Assembly: GCA_030248215.1 (NCBI GenBank)
Contig: JASANG010003769.1
Location: 62,001 to 126,000 of the forward strand
Length of the DNA: 64,000 nt
Origin: Enoplolaimus lenunculus
Taxonomy: Eukaryota > Nematoda > Enoplea > Enoplida > Thoracostomopsidae
Direction: 5' to 3'
Shown: one piece after another, positions 11,056 to 23,693 of the stretch
Position numbering within the stretch: position 1 is the stretch's first letter
Layout of the letters: the number at the start of each line of letters is the position of its first letter
Program-made: the position numbers and the translations under genes
The notes under the pieces: generated by a model
Seen by the model: only the letters and a program-made list of their open reading frames with translations
Databases searched by the model: none
What the model was told of the DNA's origin: nothing

Positions 11056-14000
11056 TCATTGTTTGGAATGTTTGTCGGAAATGTTGCTGCTAAAATATTA
11101 AAAAGTTATTCGATTCCAAATTCAAAAGGGTTAAAATTTTAACATAAACATTTAGATTCGTGAAATAGCACCATTCGTAAATATCATTCATCGATTAGTT
11201 TCGTCTAGATTTGCATCAAAATATTTGAACGCTACAAAAATAGCCAATATCATTTCATCAACAAATTCACTTTTGTTTACGTGGCTATGATCTGTTGCGG
11301 CTTAGACGCCGCGGTGGTACCATCCGCAACTTTGAGTACTACTTGTTACTAAATATACACCACAATTCTCTTATAGGGATTTGTTGCAAATAAGATAGAC
11401 TCACCTGTTCAAAGTATTCGCATTTTCCGCAGTCAGCATAGGCAAGTCGCGAAACGTCGTTTTCTTACTGGATTTCGCCACACTTTTTCCTTGACTTTGA
11501 GCGGAGAGCTCAGATTCTTTTACAGGGCCACTTTTCGATAAAGCTTCTCCGGTGGCACTAGAAGAAGTTGTTGCTACGGCTGCAGTAGACACTTTCCTAA
11601 TAACAGCAGTTGACTGGTGACCAGCCATAACCCATAACTGGTCATCTTCAGAAATATCACGCGAAACAGCGCCAGGCGGGAATTCAGACACCGGGGTTGA
11701 GCGTGTACTAAAACTGGCAACAGACGCTGATGCACCTTGACTCGCAAGATCTGTGCCAGATTCTTTTAGATATCCTACAAATAAAAACCCCACCATATTA
11801 CGAAAACTACTAGTGCGTGCATCAGGGTTCCACCGAAATTCCAGTTTCGTCCGGAATCCCTACGAAATTTATTTAAATTCATGCTTCTGTTCCAGTTCCG
11901 GCAGTGAAAGACGCAGGTACCGTAATATTTATGGTTTTGTGGCAAATTATGCAGAATAAGCTTAGAAATAAAAAATATACGTCGCAAAAATTTCGCTGAA
12001 ACTCAAATTCTTTTCACAACTTGCGTTACGTTTACAGATTCCGCATCTTTTAAAGTGTTCAACGCATGTTTTAGTAGAACATAGAAAACTGGCTTCCAAA
12101 AACGTAAAACAGCTGATAACGACATTAAATTTTTTAAGCATTTAGTCAGTTAGAATTAATTCGGCGCTGAAATAGATTCGAAATTCCTGTTCCGGTGAAA
12201 AATTACGAAAACAGAAATGGAATATTACGTGCTTATGTTTAAGTTAAGTTAATACGTCTTGGCAAACCAACCAATGTGCCTCTTCTATAGCAGGAGCCAG
12301 CATATTACGTACAACATGGCAAACGTAAATAGCTTAAGCCGGAAATGAAAGTGCTCACAAAACCAATGAAATATATAATCAATGCAAGCTCACCCATTTT
12401 TTGAAATTTTTTCTCAGCTATTAATTTTGGAAAATGAAACATTGAACAGGTGACACCCGTTTAAAATAAAATTTTTTTCTACTAGTAGCCACAACTGAAT
12501 CTACTGCACTGTTTCTAAAATGATACAGCAACTTAAAACAATCTTCCAACAAAAAAACGAAAAAAAATCAAACAAACGAAAAAAACTAAGGCACTACAGT
12601 GGTTACTCGGATAATAGCTGAAACTAATGCAGCAACAATGTCGGTATCTCAACTAAGTTTTTAACCTGTATATCATAAGACAGCAGGGAAAAATTGAAAT
12701 GTAGGTACATACACCAGCCTAGATAATCGAACTTAAAAACATATGTAGCTACTACAAAAGCCTTTGCTTACGGTATATCGGGTTGTCTGAAAAACTAAAT
12801 AATATTACATAACTAGCGACCCAAATTTGAATATTTATCCGAAGGCACTTCAACACATTACTCGTAGTTTTTAAAAGAGCATAAAATGAAAAATAAGCTA
12901 GGTCTAGCTAGATTAATACGTACGTGATGAACAGCACACATTATGGTTTATAACTATGACACTGGTGCGTATCTGTCAAAATAATGATTATTTTAGGTTC
13001 GAAATTTAGTGCTTTCTCGTGATAAAATTTCCTATTTCAGTGAAAATTTTGATATTCGCAACTGGAATAGTTCGCTAGTTTGCGAATATATCGCTAACTG
13101 GCATAGGTGTAGCCAGAAAAAATGTAAGTGGGTGGGAAAAGAACGACCAGCTACTTTATACGTGTTTTCGAACAGTAGCATTGAAGCAAGTTTTTCGTTT
13201 CAGACATTTTCATAAGCGGGACCCTTCCCTTTTTAAAATTCCAGAAAAAATATGAGAGAGAAAATTGCCCTTATTCCCCTTGACTGGTAATCAGTGCTAT
13301 ACTCATTGTAGAATATCAGGCATGATTTTAAACGCATCATGCAAATTGTAGTTTGTCAAATTAATGCCATAGTTCCGCGTAATAGCATGGCAACCTTGCT
13401 CTGCTACAATTAGATGAAACACTAAACAGAATGTGCCCATTTATTAATTGTGATTTAATAGTCAATCACAAGCATTTGAGTAGACCATAATATTAATTGT
13501 CCAAGAAGACAAAAAATGAAACAAAAGCAAAAAGTAAACCCAAATAAAACGGTGTTAAAACACCAAGAAGTTTCATACTTGACACAGTGTTAGGTGAATT
13601 TCATTTGAACTTTCTCACCTAATGATTTGGTTTTTCGTAATTCCTGAAACAACGAATCCGATGAGTCAACATGAAACATCTTTTCTCGCCGACTTGTCCT
13701 AAAATGTTTTAAAGCAACATTTTACCCAAATTTCTTAACTATTTAAAGTATTCTACTCAAATTAATGCCTTAAAAATTCACCAAGTGAATACAATTCTTT
13801 AAAGCAACAAGCAAAATTTTCCCTTTTTATAACTAACACATGCTACAAATGATATGAAGCTAAACCAAATAATGATTTTTGTTAAACAAGTTTTTTTAAA
13901 AATCTGTATTGTAATAAATTAAATAAAGTGAATTTTCTTGCAAAAACACTGTTTAGGCAATGTATATATTGCCAAAAATATAAAAATTAACAATTGTTAC

Positions 14001-15344
14001 AACCTACGAAAACTGTTTACTTACCACCGAGATTTCTCATAATCAAGCTGCTGTTTTAAAAACATCGCACCTTTTAGCATTTCATGTATATGGCTGAAAA
14101 CCGAAGATGAATTTTTCATGTCATTAACGGCGCTGAAATAATTAAACAATACACTATAAATTAATCACGTCATACCGTATAACCCCATGCAGTGACGGAC
14201 AGAATTAAGTTTAATCTCAATCGCGTCACAGCGATTGCTCGTTTAATTGGACGCACCCGCTCGGAAACGCGATTTGACCTGCTCGCGGTTACTACACCCA
14301 TAACAATAACAGTCGTTGCCGATATACGATTAAATAAATTTGCAATTTTTGTAAACACGGTTACCATACTGCAACTTGAAACGTGACTGTAACCGCGTGT
14401 TTAGAAGTGACTAGTGGCGGGAACGTTAATGACTGTAAATACATCCTATTCTGCCGCTATGGTATTAAAAACTTTGCAACTCAGCCTAGTCTGTACGCCT
14501 AAAACGACACTGCAGTAGAATTTGCAACACTATGAGTACAAAAGTGTCTTTTTAGCAATGTCCATAAAGTGGAACAACAGCAATAGCAATATACCACGCG
14601 AGTATTTCGGTGCACGTCTAGATCACGCTTACGTATTCGGTTTCAATACTCCAACAAAACGAAACGTACTCAATAGCATTCTCAACATCAAAACATGCGC
14701 CCATCAATCCTGCTTGCAGTTTCGCAGCTTCCACCTGTAACATTGACCGGTACTGTTAAAAAAAGTGTTGGTAGCACCTATCACCAGGTGGTGATAAATC
14801 TGGACTGTTGAACCAATGAATGATGCAATTAAATATTCAGTACTTTTCGTGCATTTGATTGACGCTACTTCTGTGTAATTTTGAGATCCGTAATTGCAAG
14901 AGTTGGTCAGTTTGAAAATCCATCGCTAAAATCGTTTCGAATTTTCAACACAAAACAACGCAAAAATATTAACATTAATGTGTGCAGAGCAATCAAATTT
15001 GACATGGTTTAGCCACGCTCCTTACCTTTTTCTCGACCAATATCGGTAACGATTTCCGCACATGTTCTTGCAATCTATAAAGTGCTAGAGAAGGCTCATG
15101 ACTCAGCAAGTGGAGTGCTTCTGAAGTTTTTTCGGCGACTGAAAAAAGATAAGCAATGCGTTATACAAAAAATAATTAAACACATTGTCAAAAACACATT
15201 GTCAAACTGTAATCTGCACTAATAGCGAAAATACAATTTCACAACAGTAGCTAAAACACAGAAAAAATTAAACTGAATTGAACAAAGTTTACCTTTTTGC
15301 GCACGAGAACTTAATTCTGGGTCGAATTCTGTTGCACTCGTCAT
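11056..15344 (-). CDS. BORCS8: BORCS8-like BORC subunit with long C-terminal tail, 7 exons
   Basis: Coding exons are 15344-15293, 15138-15026, 14734-14670, 14132-14025, 13698-13619, 11774-11405 and 11089-11056; all phases agree and give 273 residues. Residues about 18-112 match BORCS8: EPSLALYRLQEHVRKSLP in exon 2, then KLQAGLMGACFDVENAI and AVNDMKNSSSVF. BORC sits on the lysosome surface and recruits ARL8 for kinesin-driven movement. Vertebrate BORCS8 is about 119 residues; here exons 5-7 add about 150 residues rich in Ser, Thr and Ala. The start MTSATEF was chosen because it is in frame with the conserved part and next to the family's start. A spliced upstream 5' UTR is possible, since an acceptor lies near 15415. 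The last exon (11 codons with stop) rests only on phase, an acceptor and nearby poly(A) signals. Three ATGs in a different frame upstream are ignored. Confidence 0.85.
11780..13618. other. BORCS8 intron 5
   Basis: The 1.8 kb intron holds a CCGG-type decayed repeat at about 11818-12230 (GGGTTCCACCGAAATTCC at the left, ATTCCTGTTCCGGTG at the right). The rest shows no exon or repeat that I recognise. Confidence 0.4.
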
Positions 15345-15950
15345 CTGTCCGGACACAAGGATCTGGACATTTTATACCAATCGCAGTAGCAAGCAACTGG
15401 TTACACCAGTTCTGCAAATAAACCTATATTAAATAATTAGAGGTTAGTTAAATAAACGTGTTAGTCTTACATCAATCTTTAGATCTGAAAATAAGGCAAC
15501 GGTTTTCGACATGGTACAAACGCTGATGAATACTTGCAAACGAAACATAATTCCAACTTCTATGTTTTGCTATTGACCAAAAATGTTCTGCAGCATTTCG
15601 GTTTCTTCATAAATTTCGACAAAAACCAGCCTAAACTTCAAACCAACAACAACACACTACCGTAATGTCCGACTTGGTAGCTCGAAACAATACTACTCGG
15701 CTGAAACCGAGTGTTAAGCGCATAGTTCAATAAAAATTACAATATAGGTCAGTGTTACTTTTGCCCGCATAAATTGATAATTTTCTACTTAATATTTTAA
15801 CAGGTCAGAACTGTAGTATATATAAGCATATTCTAAGCCAAAAAATGAGCTTGTACCTAAGCCTGAGCAAAAAAATTTGCGTAACGTTAAGGTTTTGAAG
15901 TCCAACAGCAATACGTTGCGCCCCTGAGGTTTACATGGGCCATAAGCAAG
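15345..15950. other. upstream of BORCS8; repeat fragment
   Basis: This probably includes the BORCS8 promoter and 5' UTR. A short minus-strand ATG frame at 15514-15473 ends at a GTAAGA donor; it could be a 5' exon but is out of frame with the conserved protein. At 15835-15945 there is a fragment of the CCTAAGC / TACATGGGCC MITE family. Confidence 0.35.
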
Positions 15951-15954
15951 ATCA

Positions 15955-16480
15955 CTAAATTTAGATCTCAGTCCTATACTGTCGTCCAGTGCAAAAACCA
16001 GATATGTCCAATTTGGGGAATTTTGACTTTTTTTACACTTTCTAGACCAGAAAAATGCGTAGAATCTGATGGCAATGTTAGGTTTCCCGTATATCCAACA
16101 AATAACGTTACAAACCCACATGCGCTGTGTAGAAAGCATGTATGTCCAGAACTGCAAAAACCGTGTATGTCCGGTAAAATTCAGAAATGTTGAGGACATA
16201 CACGGTTTTTACCAAGAAATTTCACAAAATACCACCGTGTATGTGCGTTTGGTCAAAAATTGATCGCTTAAGAACCGTGTATATCCATAATTTTGGCATA
16301 CACGTTTGTGTATACCACATAAAGACCAAATAATAGCCGTATATGTCCATAACACAGAGTTACAAATGTTGTCTTTTTATCAATACGGCGAACAGCTAGT
16401 TGTTACGGTTACGTATATGCCGATAAAACATTTTTTGGGAAGGACAGATATTTTCTAGGGAGTGCCCCCCTGTCGTCCCT
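15955..16480. repeat. GTGTATGTCC repeat cluster with perfect hairpin
   Basis: The motif CCGTGTATGTCC and close variants occur repeatedly, in both orientations, from about 16000 to 16350. At 16156-16172 and 16194-16210 two 17-base arms, AAAAACCGTGTATGTCC and its exact complement, enclose 21 bases. This looks like a foldback repeat; I cannot place its ends or family. Confidence 0.55.
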
Positions 16481-16869
16481 CTGGCTACAGACAAGGTACA
16501 GACTTTGTTTTTGTTAAATTATGGGCACCAAGCTGGATATGATAAATACAACTTCAAATTAAGAACACAAATCTCATGTTCCTGTCTCATTTTCGTTTGC
16601 AGTAGGGGCGCACTATGCCACATAGTTTTGTTCAGATCAGTCATGTGTGTAGCTTTGATCTTGCTTGCTTCGCTAGCGAGGTTTCGTTCTCTTCTATATT
16701 GCACAACATAATCTGCTTTGTCATTTTGATTTGGATTAGATGCTACGCCCCTTTTTGTACTATAGTTGCGGATGTTTGCATCCGCAACAATTAAGTGCGG
16801 ATACATATGCCTTAACCTTTTTTTGCATGAATAGTTTCAATTTAATATAAGATATAATTTCGATCGAAG

Positions 16870-16980
16870 ATTCTATCCCAATTTTCACAATTGGGAGCAG
16901 TTTACCATGACTACTCGGCTGCAGGAGTTTGACCCTCGATTACGAGGGGGCTCTCACGTCTATGAATGTGCCGATACCAG
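16870..16980 (-). repeat. SINE-like fragment related to 36420-36550
   Basis: The text GGGGGCTCTCACGTCTATG and the nearby CAGTTTACCATGACTACTCGG have close matches at 36465-36525, where a tRNA-like B box is also visible. It is probably a tRNA-derived short element, decayed. Confidence 0.4.
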
Positions 16981-17110
16981 GGTGCAACCGGAATTCCGGC
17001 TTCGTTCAGGAATCGTCTAATACATACCTGACGGACAAAACCAGTTAAATACTCGGCCTGGTTCGCTTAAACCGGTCAGCACCTTTCCGTAAACCGGACC
17101 GTTATGAATT
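16979..17110. mobile_element. truncated CAGGGTG-family hAT-like MITE
   Basis: It starts CAGGGTGCAACCGGAATTCC like the intact family members and shows CCGG-rich text to about 17110. No right end was found. Confidence 0.45.
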
Positions 17111-18364
17111 TTCGACCAGCCCGGTCCAGTCCATATTAATATTAACAGTAATGACATTTCGAAGTTTAATCTAAGGACGTTGTTCATAGTTGTATCAACT
17201 GCGTTGATTGTATTTGTTTAATTTGCGCCGAATTTTTGAGGACTCTAGTCGCAAGCTGTTTTTTGCACCATGAAATTTGATATATTGTATCTTGCAATGC
17301 TAGCGTATCTCCATTGCCGGGTCAGGGGTGATAGAGGTGTATACCCAACCAACACTGCCGAGCTGAAAAGGATCGAGGGATGGAAATCGAAATTAAACAG
17401 TTTGCGCGATCAGCCCAATTTACAATTTGAAACCTTAAAATATTTCCTGAACACTTAAATTCCGTAATTTCGAAACACAGCTGGTTTTCTTCAACACCGA
17501 ACAATCCTAGATGAATTTGTTTGTTTTCCTATCATCAGACGAAACTGAAGACCACCCTCACTATAGGTATATTCAGCCCGTCGCAAAATCCATGCATGGT
17601 GATATCTCAATGGACATCACCGTTTTGTTCTCTAAATTTCACCGAAAACATTGATATACAAGGTTAAAGATCTGGGCCAATGTATAAACCAACCAGGGGC
17701 GGAACAGTATAAGCATATCCATAAGCCTAAGCGTAAGAACGAGCATATTCCTAAGCCTAAGCCAAGCAAAAAATTAGTCTAAAGCTTAAGCTTTTTTAGT
17801 CTCGCAGGAAAACGTTCCACCCCTGTTCTTTACATGGGACATGATCTGTAACAAGTCCAAACAAACTCCCATTTTGAAGAGTAGTGCAAGTCCACAAATT
17901 TTAGTTATTAGATCACTAGTTTTTACTAAATTCACCGAGACTAACGAATTTTTAACGCTGTTGAACGCTGATTAACGCAGGAGCGACAATTTATTATGCG
18001 AAATTTCAACAGATACTTGAAAATTCTCTGAGTTAAAACACCAAACCTCTGCCTTCTCGAAAGTCACTTTCATGGACATACACCATTTTTGTACTGTACG
18101 GTAGTATTGCTCAGCAGTTTATATAAACTAGAAGAAAACCGCAACAAATAAAATTTACTTGGAGACACCAACTGCTCAATAGAGAGAACTGCAAAACTAA
18201 CGCTGTAGTAGACACCGCCGTCATTAAAAACGAGTTAAACGATTTGACAAGAACACCAGCCTACTTCTCAAGACCATGTAGCTCGTTTTTACCAAGCTAA
18301 ACCCTCAATCGGCTATTACACCAAATAAAGACGGCATAGAAACCGTTCCACAAACCATGTTCCG
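17111..18364. other. intergenic, downstream of MRPS27
   Basis: Apart from the MITE at 17675-17840, no coding exon or repeat is recognised. It should contain the 3' UTR of MRPS27 next to 18365. Confidence 0.35.
17675..17840. mobile_element. short MITE with GGCC(C)ATGTA ends
   Basis: The 166-bp element begins GGCCAATGTA and ends TACATGGGAC. It is flanked by AAGATCTG (17667-17674) and ATGATCTG (17841-17848), an 8-bp duplication with one mismatch. Subterminal CAGGGGCGGAAC and GTTCCACCCCTG are inverted repeats. The interior has the CCTAAGCCTAAGC text of the family. Confidence 0.65.
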
Positions 18365-21300
18365 TTAATACTTCCTCAACCAATCAAATTTCGGATCAGT
18401 TAATCTGCGATCTTTTTTCAACTCCGGAATTACATATTCATCATCAGGAGGCAACTCGCCACTAGATATAGCACGCTCACGCTCAGCTTCGACTTCACGA
18501 AGGCGTGGATCTATCTGCCTCTCTAGTTCATCTTTGTTTTCAAAAACCCACAAGAGTTGTTCCCGCTCCGAAATTTCACTACGCTCATCTGCTATCTCTT
18601 TCAAACGTCGTTTCTTCTCAAACAATGACACCTATAAACGTGTACGACGGATGCATATCAATAACATGTACAACAATTCGTAAACCTAAATTATAGACAA
18701 AATACTGCAAAATATAACAATCAAAAACAATCCATAATGCATTATCCAATCTTACAACGTAAGAAATCCCATTAATCTAATAAATTAAAGTTTTTCAGTA
18801 TGTATGTATGTGGACAAATGGGAACACAGAGCAGCTCTATCTTTTTGCTGGGAAATCATTCGATAAGGTGCGTGCTCTTAGAAAAAAACCACATTACCTT
18901 GATTGTACTGCTAAATTTCGTGTTGCAATAAGGCCTGGCATGCACAAAAGCAATAAAAAGTCCTGTAATAAAGCTAACCTTACCTGGTTGTTGATTAATC
19001 TTTCTCTTGTTTTACTCCATTCTGAATATAGTTTTGACTGCTTTTCAATATTACTTTTTTCTAACTCGGGCAATAAATCATCAAGAGTATCTCGAATGGA
19101 ATCTTCTAAATCTCCCGTGATGATGTTTCCTGCTTTATCAAACACATCGAACATTTCCTAGAAATCAAGATCCAAAGCCAACCGCTAAACCGAGCGTAGA
19201 GTTTTAGTCATTAGAAGTAACTACTTGAGTGAGTTTCCCTAAGCCATTACAACCAATTGCAGCAATTTTTGCTAAGAAATACAATATCTATGCCTACACA
19301 CCTGGCCGGTGTATAACGTTTTCTGTCTTTTGGCCGTTTTCTGGGTTTTTAAAAGCCATCTACGACCAACATAATATTATACAAGCATCTATAGCACGAT
19401 GCCTACACACCTGTCAGGTGTATAACATTTTCTATCTTTTGGCTCATTTCTGGGTTTTTAAAAGCCATCTACTACCAACATAATATTATACAAGCATCTT
19501 TAGCACGCTAACTAAAGATTGAAGATCAAAATACTTCTGAACAGGACACATCAGTTAATGCGTTTCAACAATAATTAGTTTTTTAGAATATATACCTCAA
19601 GCTCACTGATGTCAGCTTTAGTGCTAGCTCCAGCATCAGCAGGTGTACCGTCTTCCTGAGGTAGCCCAGAAGGATCTGGTTTCGTATCATTTTCAGAGCA
19701 GTTAACAGGTGATTTCGAATCATTGGATTTCATCACACCGACACTCAGCTCCTTCTTAGCAGCGGATATCTGTAAAAAATAAGAGTACTATGAATACCAG
19801 AAAACAGTAAACTGCAACTGCGTGATCACACGAGTATACTTTGTTGTTAGATTGCTAGATAAAAATTGAACGATGCTTCGACCTGTTTGGACACAGTTGG
19901 TCTGTTACACAGTCTCTGAAAACTATAATAACTGAACTAACATCTAGATGACTCTCCTATGAACCTATTCAGTTTCTTTACACTATTGTCAATAAAATGA
20001 TTCACAGTTGTGGTTGTTCACTTTTTTTCATATGAAACAAAAAAATATTTGAAATTTAAAATCCAACTGGAATCAAAAGCTTCAAAATAAACCAGAGTCT
20101 AAGTACTAAAAACCCCAATGAATATATTTCACCTTTTGAAGATCTTATTTACAGTATCATTTCATGTGCAATTCATGCCAATTTTTCAATAACCTAACTT
20201 GTTTAACTAAGATAAAAACAAAAAAACAAAATCAAAAAACGTGAGTTTCAAATACGTATGACAAGGCTACTGTTATTACATAGCACTTACAGAGGAATCA
20301 AACAGAGACACTGAGTTTTCTGCACACTCATTCAAGACGTTTTTCACTGCTGATTTATCACCAAAAAGGGCATGGCCGAACAGGACTAAACTGGAAACTA
20401 TTTCTGCTTTAGCACCAGTATGAGCTGAAGACCAAGCAAGGGTTTTGCCAATTAGTTGTCGTGGATTGGTCAAGTCAAAGTGGTTATCATGATGACGGTT
20501 TTTGAGCCACGGAAACCGGAAAACAATCTGAAGTTCAAATTTCAGCAAACAATTTTATGGCTTCGTTGAAAACACAATTAACGTAAAGAAAAAATAACTG
20601 TATGGTGATGAAAGACTAAGCTCGGCCGTCATGCACATTCACGCAGATGACAGAAAAACCGTTCCAAAAACAGTGCTACAAGAGATCTTGCAAGAACCAA
20701 GGAGTATGAAGCCGTTCATAAATTGTTTCACTGATGCTTTTTACCGCTAATTTTTTGTCTTGATGGCGAAAAAGGGACTGACCGCCCCGGCTGGCCCCCA
20801 CCCGCGTACACCTATGAGAACGGCAATGTAGGTCGGATCGACTTCTGCGTAACATCCCGTTTACACCATATTATTGACGAACCCATAGGCTCGCAAAGTT
20901 GAACACAATATTAATAATAAAAAGTTATATACTTTCTACCCAAAAATTAGGGTATATAAATACCATAGTTTTCCAACTATTTCCGAATCTGCCTTCAAAT
21001 ATTGCATGAAAACACATTTTGCCCAAAATGCTTATGACGTACCATTTCTTCCTCATCAACTTTTTCCATTTCCACTTCATATGGATTCCATGGCTCTGGC
21101 TCAGGTAATGCAACATATCTAAGACAGCATATACAGCTTAGAAGATTAGTTAGCTGATTTTCGTATTGTTCCTGCAGTGTAAGAAATACTGCAACTTTTG
21201 CTGCGTCTAAAACAGTAAATGTATTCTAACCCATTTGAAAACACAATTTTAGTAACCATTGCAAATCTTGGTCAACTAAAACTTTCAAGCATAACTCGCT

Positions 21301-23693
21301 CATAGCAGTATTCTTTCGCATAGCGACATTCGAACATACATACAAATTAGAAACAACACCAAAGGAATCAAACAAGACTAAAAATTGAAGCCAAAAACAT
21401 TTTTCCTAAAAACTTGATTAGATTGTCATCGCTATAAAGCAAACTAATATATAAACCAAATGTAAATTGTACCTCTGTAATTTTTTACTTCAAGGAAATG
21501 GTTCATCAGCATGTTTGCCAAATGACAATCCGGAAAAACACCGTAATTGATCTAAAAATTCGATTCGGCTTAACAATCAAGGTTTCCTCGAAAAAATTTT
21601 CTCCGAGTTCATGTTCACCATTAATATACAGACACCACAATCGAAGTCTAAAGAAATCCGATTAGCAATTTGTAAGACACACATAAAGTGTTCACGCAGT
21701 CCGTTACAGTTATTTTCAAAGGTTCGATTGTACGACATAAGTGCATACGATATGTAAAATAAACAAACTAAAGGAATCTCTAACATATTAGGTAACCACT
21801 AAATGTCAGAAACATACATCCTTAAGAATAATCCATCATTTACAGCAATAAATCAAATTTATATACATATCACTTACTGGGTCGTTTAAAACTTCCATAA
21901 ATGTCTCTAAGCAATCGAATTCTAAGCATAATCTTCCAAACGCGTGATGCGTCGACTCCAGTAAATCAACGCCGCTTGAACTATGACGTATTCTGCAAAA
22001 CATCAAACAGAAGGTAAAAATAAACATAAATTTATAATCCATGCGAAAATGATCGTGTTTTAAATCTAATCTCTTTTATTTTCTGATTATAACAAACCCG
22101 TATTGTTTAATTTACAGCATATAACTAGTGTCTCCTTGAGATGCTGTCAAGTGGAACGTGATAGCCCCAATACCTTAGGGAAGAGCTATGAGAAGCGAAA
22201 TATAGATAAAGAATAGCGCAAACAGAATATGAGACGAATAGCGCAAACAGAATGAGGGTAGAAGTAAATGCTTGGCAGCTTAAAATGTTGGTTGCAACTC
22301 TTGACGCTCTCGCGAGGTACGCTGAATGAAATGTAGTGTCGCTACATCATAAACACACATACCTATATAGCAGCTCTTTCATTACATCAATATGGTCTTT
22401 GTGGTCAGCGCAGTGCATAGCCTGTATATACATAATACGAAAACTAAATGAGCTTTTAACCGGATAATGAAACGAACACATAAAAGGTTAAATGTACAAC
22501 AGAAATATTTTAAATTCACTACTAAAAGTTTATAACGGGCAAGATGGTTTACGACATATTAGTTGGTATCGCAAGAACGTTCTGTGTTTAATTGTTTGAA
22601 GGTTCACAGCCACTAATTGGAAAATATCCTTATTAGTATTAATATCTAAATAAAGTTACAAATTTAATTTGTGGCACCAAATCGTTTCCAGAATTCATAA
22701 CAGAACAAAACTATACTATTGAATTGGTAAGTGTATATATCCTCAAAATAAACTAAAAAACACATACCACGTCTAAGTCAACTGCGCTTAGCATCCTTTT
22801 TTCGACGAAATTTGAACGAATTTGAAAAATGCGTTCATCTTAAATAACTACAGGTTAATACAGTAATCAAACAGTATAAAAAATTAAAACAGTAATAAAA
22901 CAGAGAGCGACCAATTCAAACATATATAGAATTTTGACCTACTATAGATACCTTTATCTCCGCCGGAAAACAGGCAGTTTTAACCACTAATTGATGTTCA
23001 GAACAGCTCATAAAGCACAATTAAAGCAAAGTAAATTTACAGCCAAACTCATATTCTGTGACACATTCAGTCTTAAGCGATGTTTAGCGCTTACAACGCC
23101 TACAATACGACTACAACCTACATTTCTCATTCAGAATAAACATCGACTGTATGATGCGCATTAGTTGGATATATGTATATATAAACGCAAATATGGCCTT
23201 AAAACTTTGCTAAACGACAAAATGCTGAATCATACTTTCGATGCCTCATTTAGACAGTAACCTCCTAAATTTCCGATAGAATGCAACAGTATAAATGCAC
23301 AATTTGCCAACCAGCGAGCAACTCTCAAAACAGTACAGTTCTTGTCGGTGTGAAACGCATCAAATATAAACGAAGAACCATTTACATGATGGTTTTTCTT
23401 TTATGAATTTTTCCAGTTTACGCTTGTTCCACTGCTCTGTGACATAGTAAGCTTGCGACAAAACGCCTCTGAATGAGAGTCGCACAGATGAACTACCTGC
23501 AAATATAGAAGACAAATCCTTTCAGCAGTCTAAACATTATTAAACTAACCATATTATAAAAGTATTCGTTAGCCCAGTCATTAAGTGTATAAAATAAAGT
23601 TCAAAATTTTGCTGAGAACTGCGAAATGAAATTAGCGATCTTACCAAGACATGAACTAAGTTTTTTGTGCATCACCCTTCCCGCTGAATTCAT
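18365..23693 (-). CDS. MRPS27: mitochondrial ribosomal protein S27, 11 exons
   Basis: Exons: 23693-23645, 23496-23386, 22838-22768, 22421-22363, 21992-21878, 21551-21473, 21206-21043, 20527-20291, 19769-19596, 19157-18984, 18631-18365. Phases join throughout to 499 residues (human 414). Near the N-terminus SQAYYVTEQWNKRKLEKF mirrors the SAYVDSHKWEAREK segment of human MRPS27, and exon 6 gives INYGVFPDCHLANMLMNHFL, matching the family's YGIFPDNFTFNLLMDSF. Exons 3-8 correspond to the PPR-like helical repeats; exon 9 is acidic and low in complexity; exons 10-11 form a charged, probably coiled-coil tail. MRPS27 is a protein of the small mitoribosomal subunit that binds RNA. The first 17 residues are basic and would suit a mitochondrial targeting signal. 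The tail is longer than in vertebrates. The identity is confident; exact edges of exons 1 and 11 less so. Confidence 0.9.
19292..19508. repeat. 109-bp tandem duplication in MRPS27 intron 9
   Basis: Two copies, 19292-19400 and 19401-19508, begin GCCTACACACCTG and share GGTTTTTAAAAGCCATCTAC and AACATAATATTATACAAGC. They differ at several positions, so the duplication is not recent. It lies wholly in the intron. Confidence 0.75.

Noticed and set aside
14170-14367. 65-codon ORF as the missing third exon of BORCS8
   Set aside because: Its phase does not fit exon 4; the stretch at 14734-14670 matches the family and fits both phases.
15473-15514. MSKTVALFSDLKID as the first coding exon of BORCS8
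   Set aside because: Splicing it to the next exon gives a frame that does not continue into the conserved BORCS8 region; the ATG at 15344 does.
3489-23693. An operon of the four minus-strand genes
   Set aside because: Intergenic gaps are 2-3 kb, filled with repeats, and at least two genes have their own poly(A) signals.
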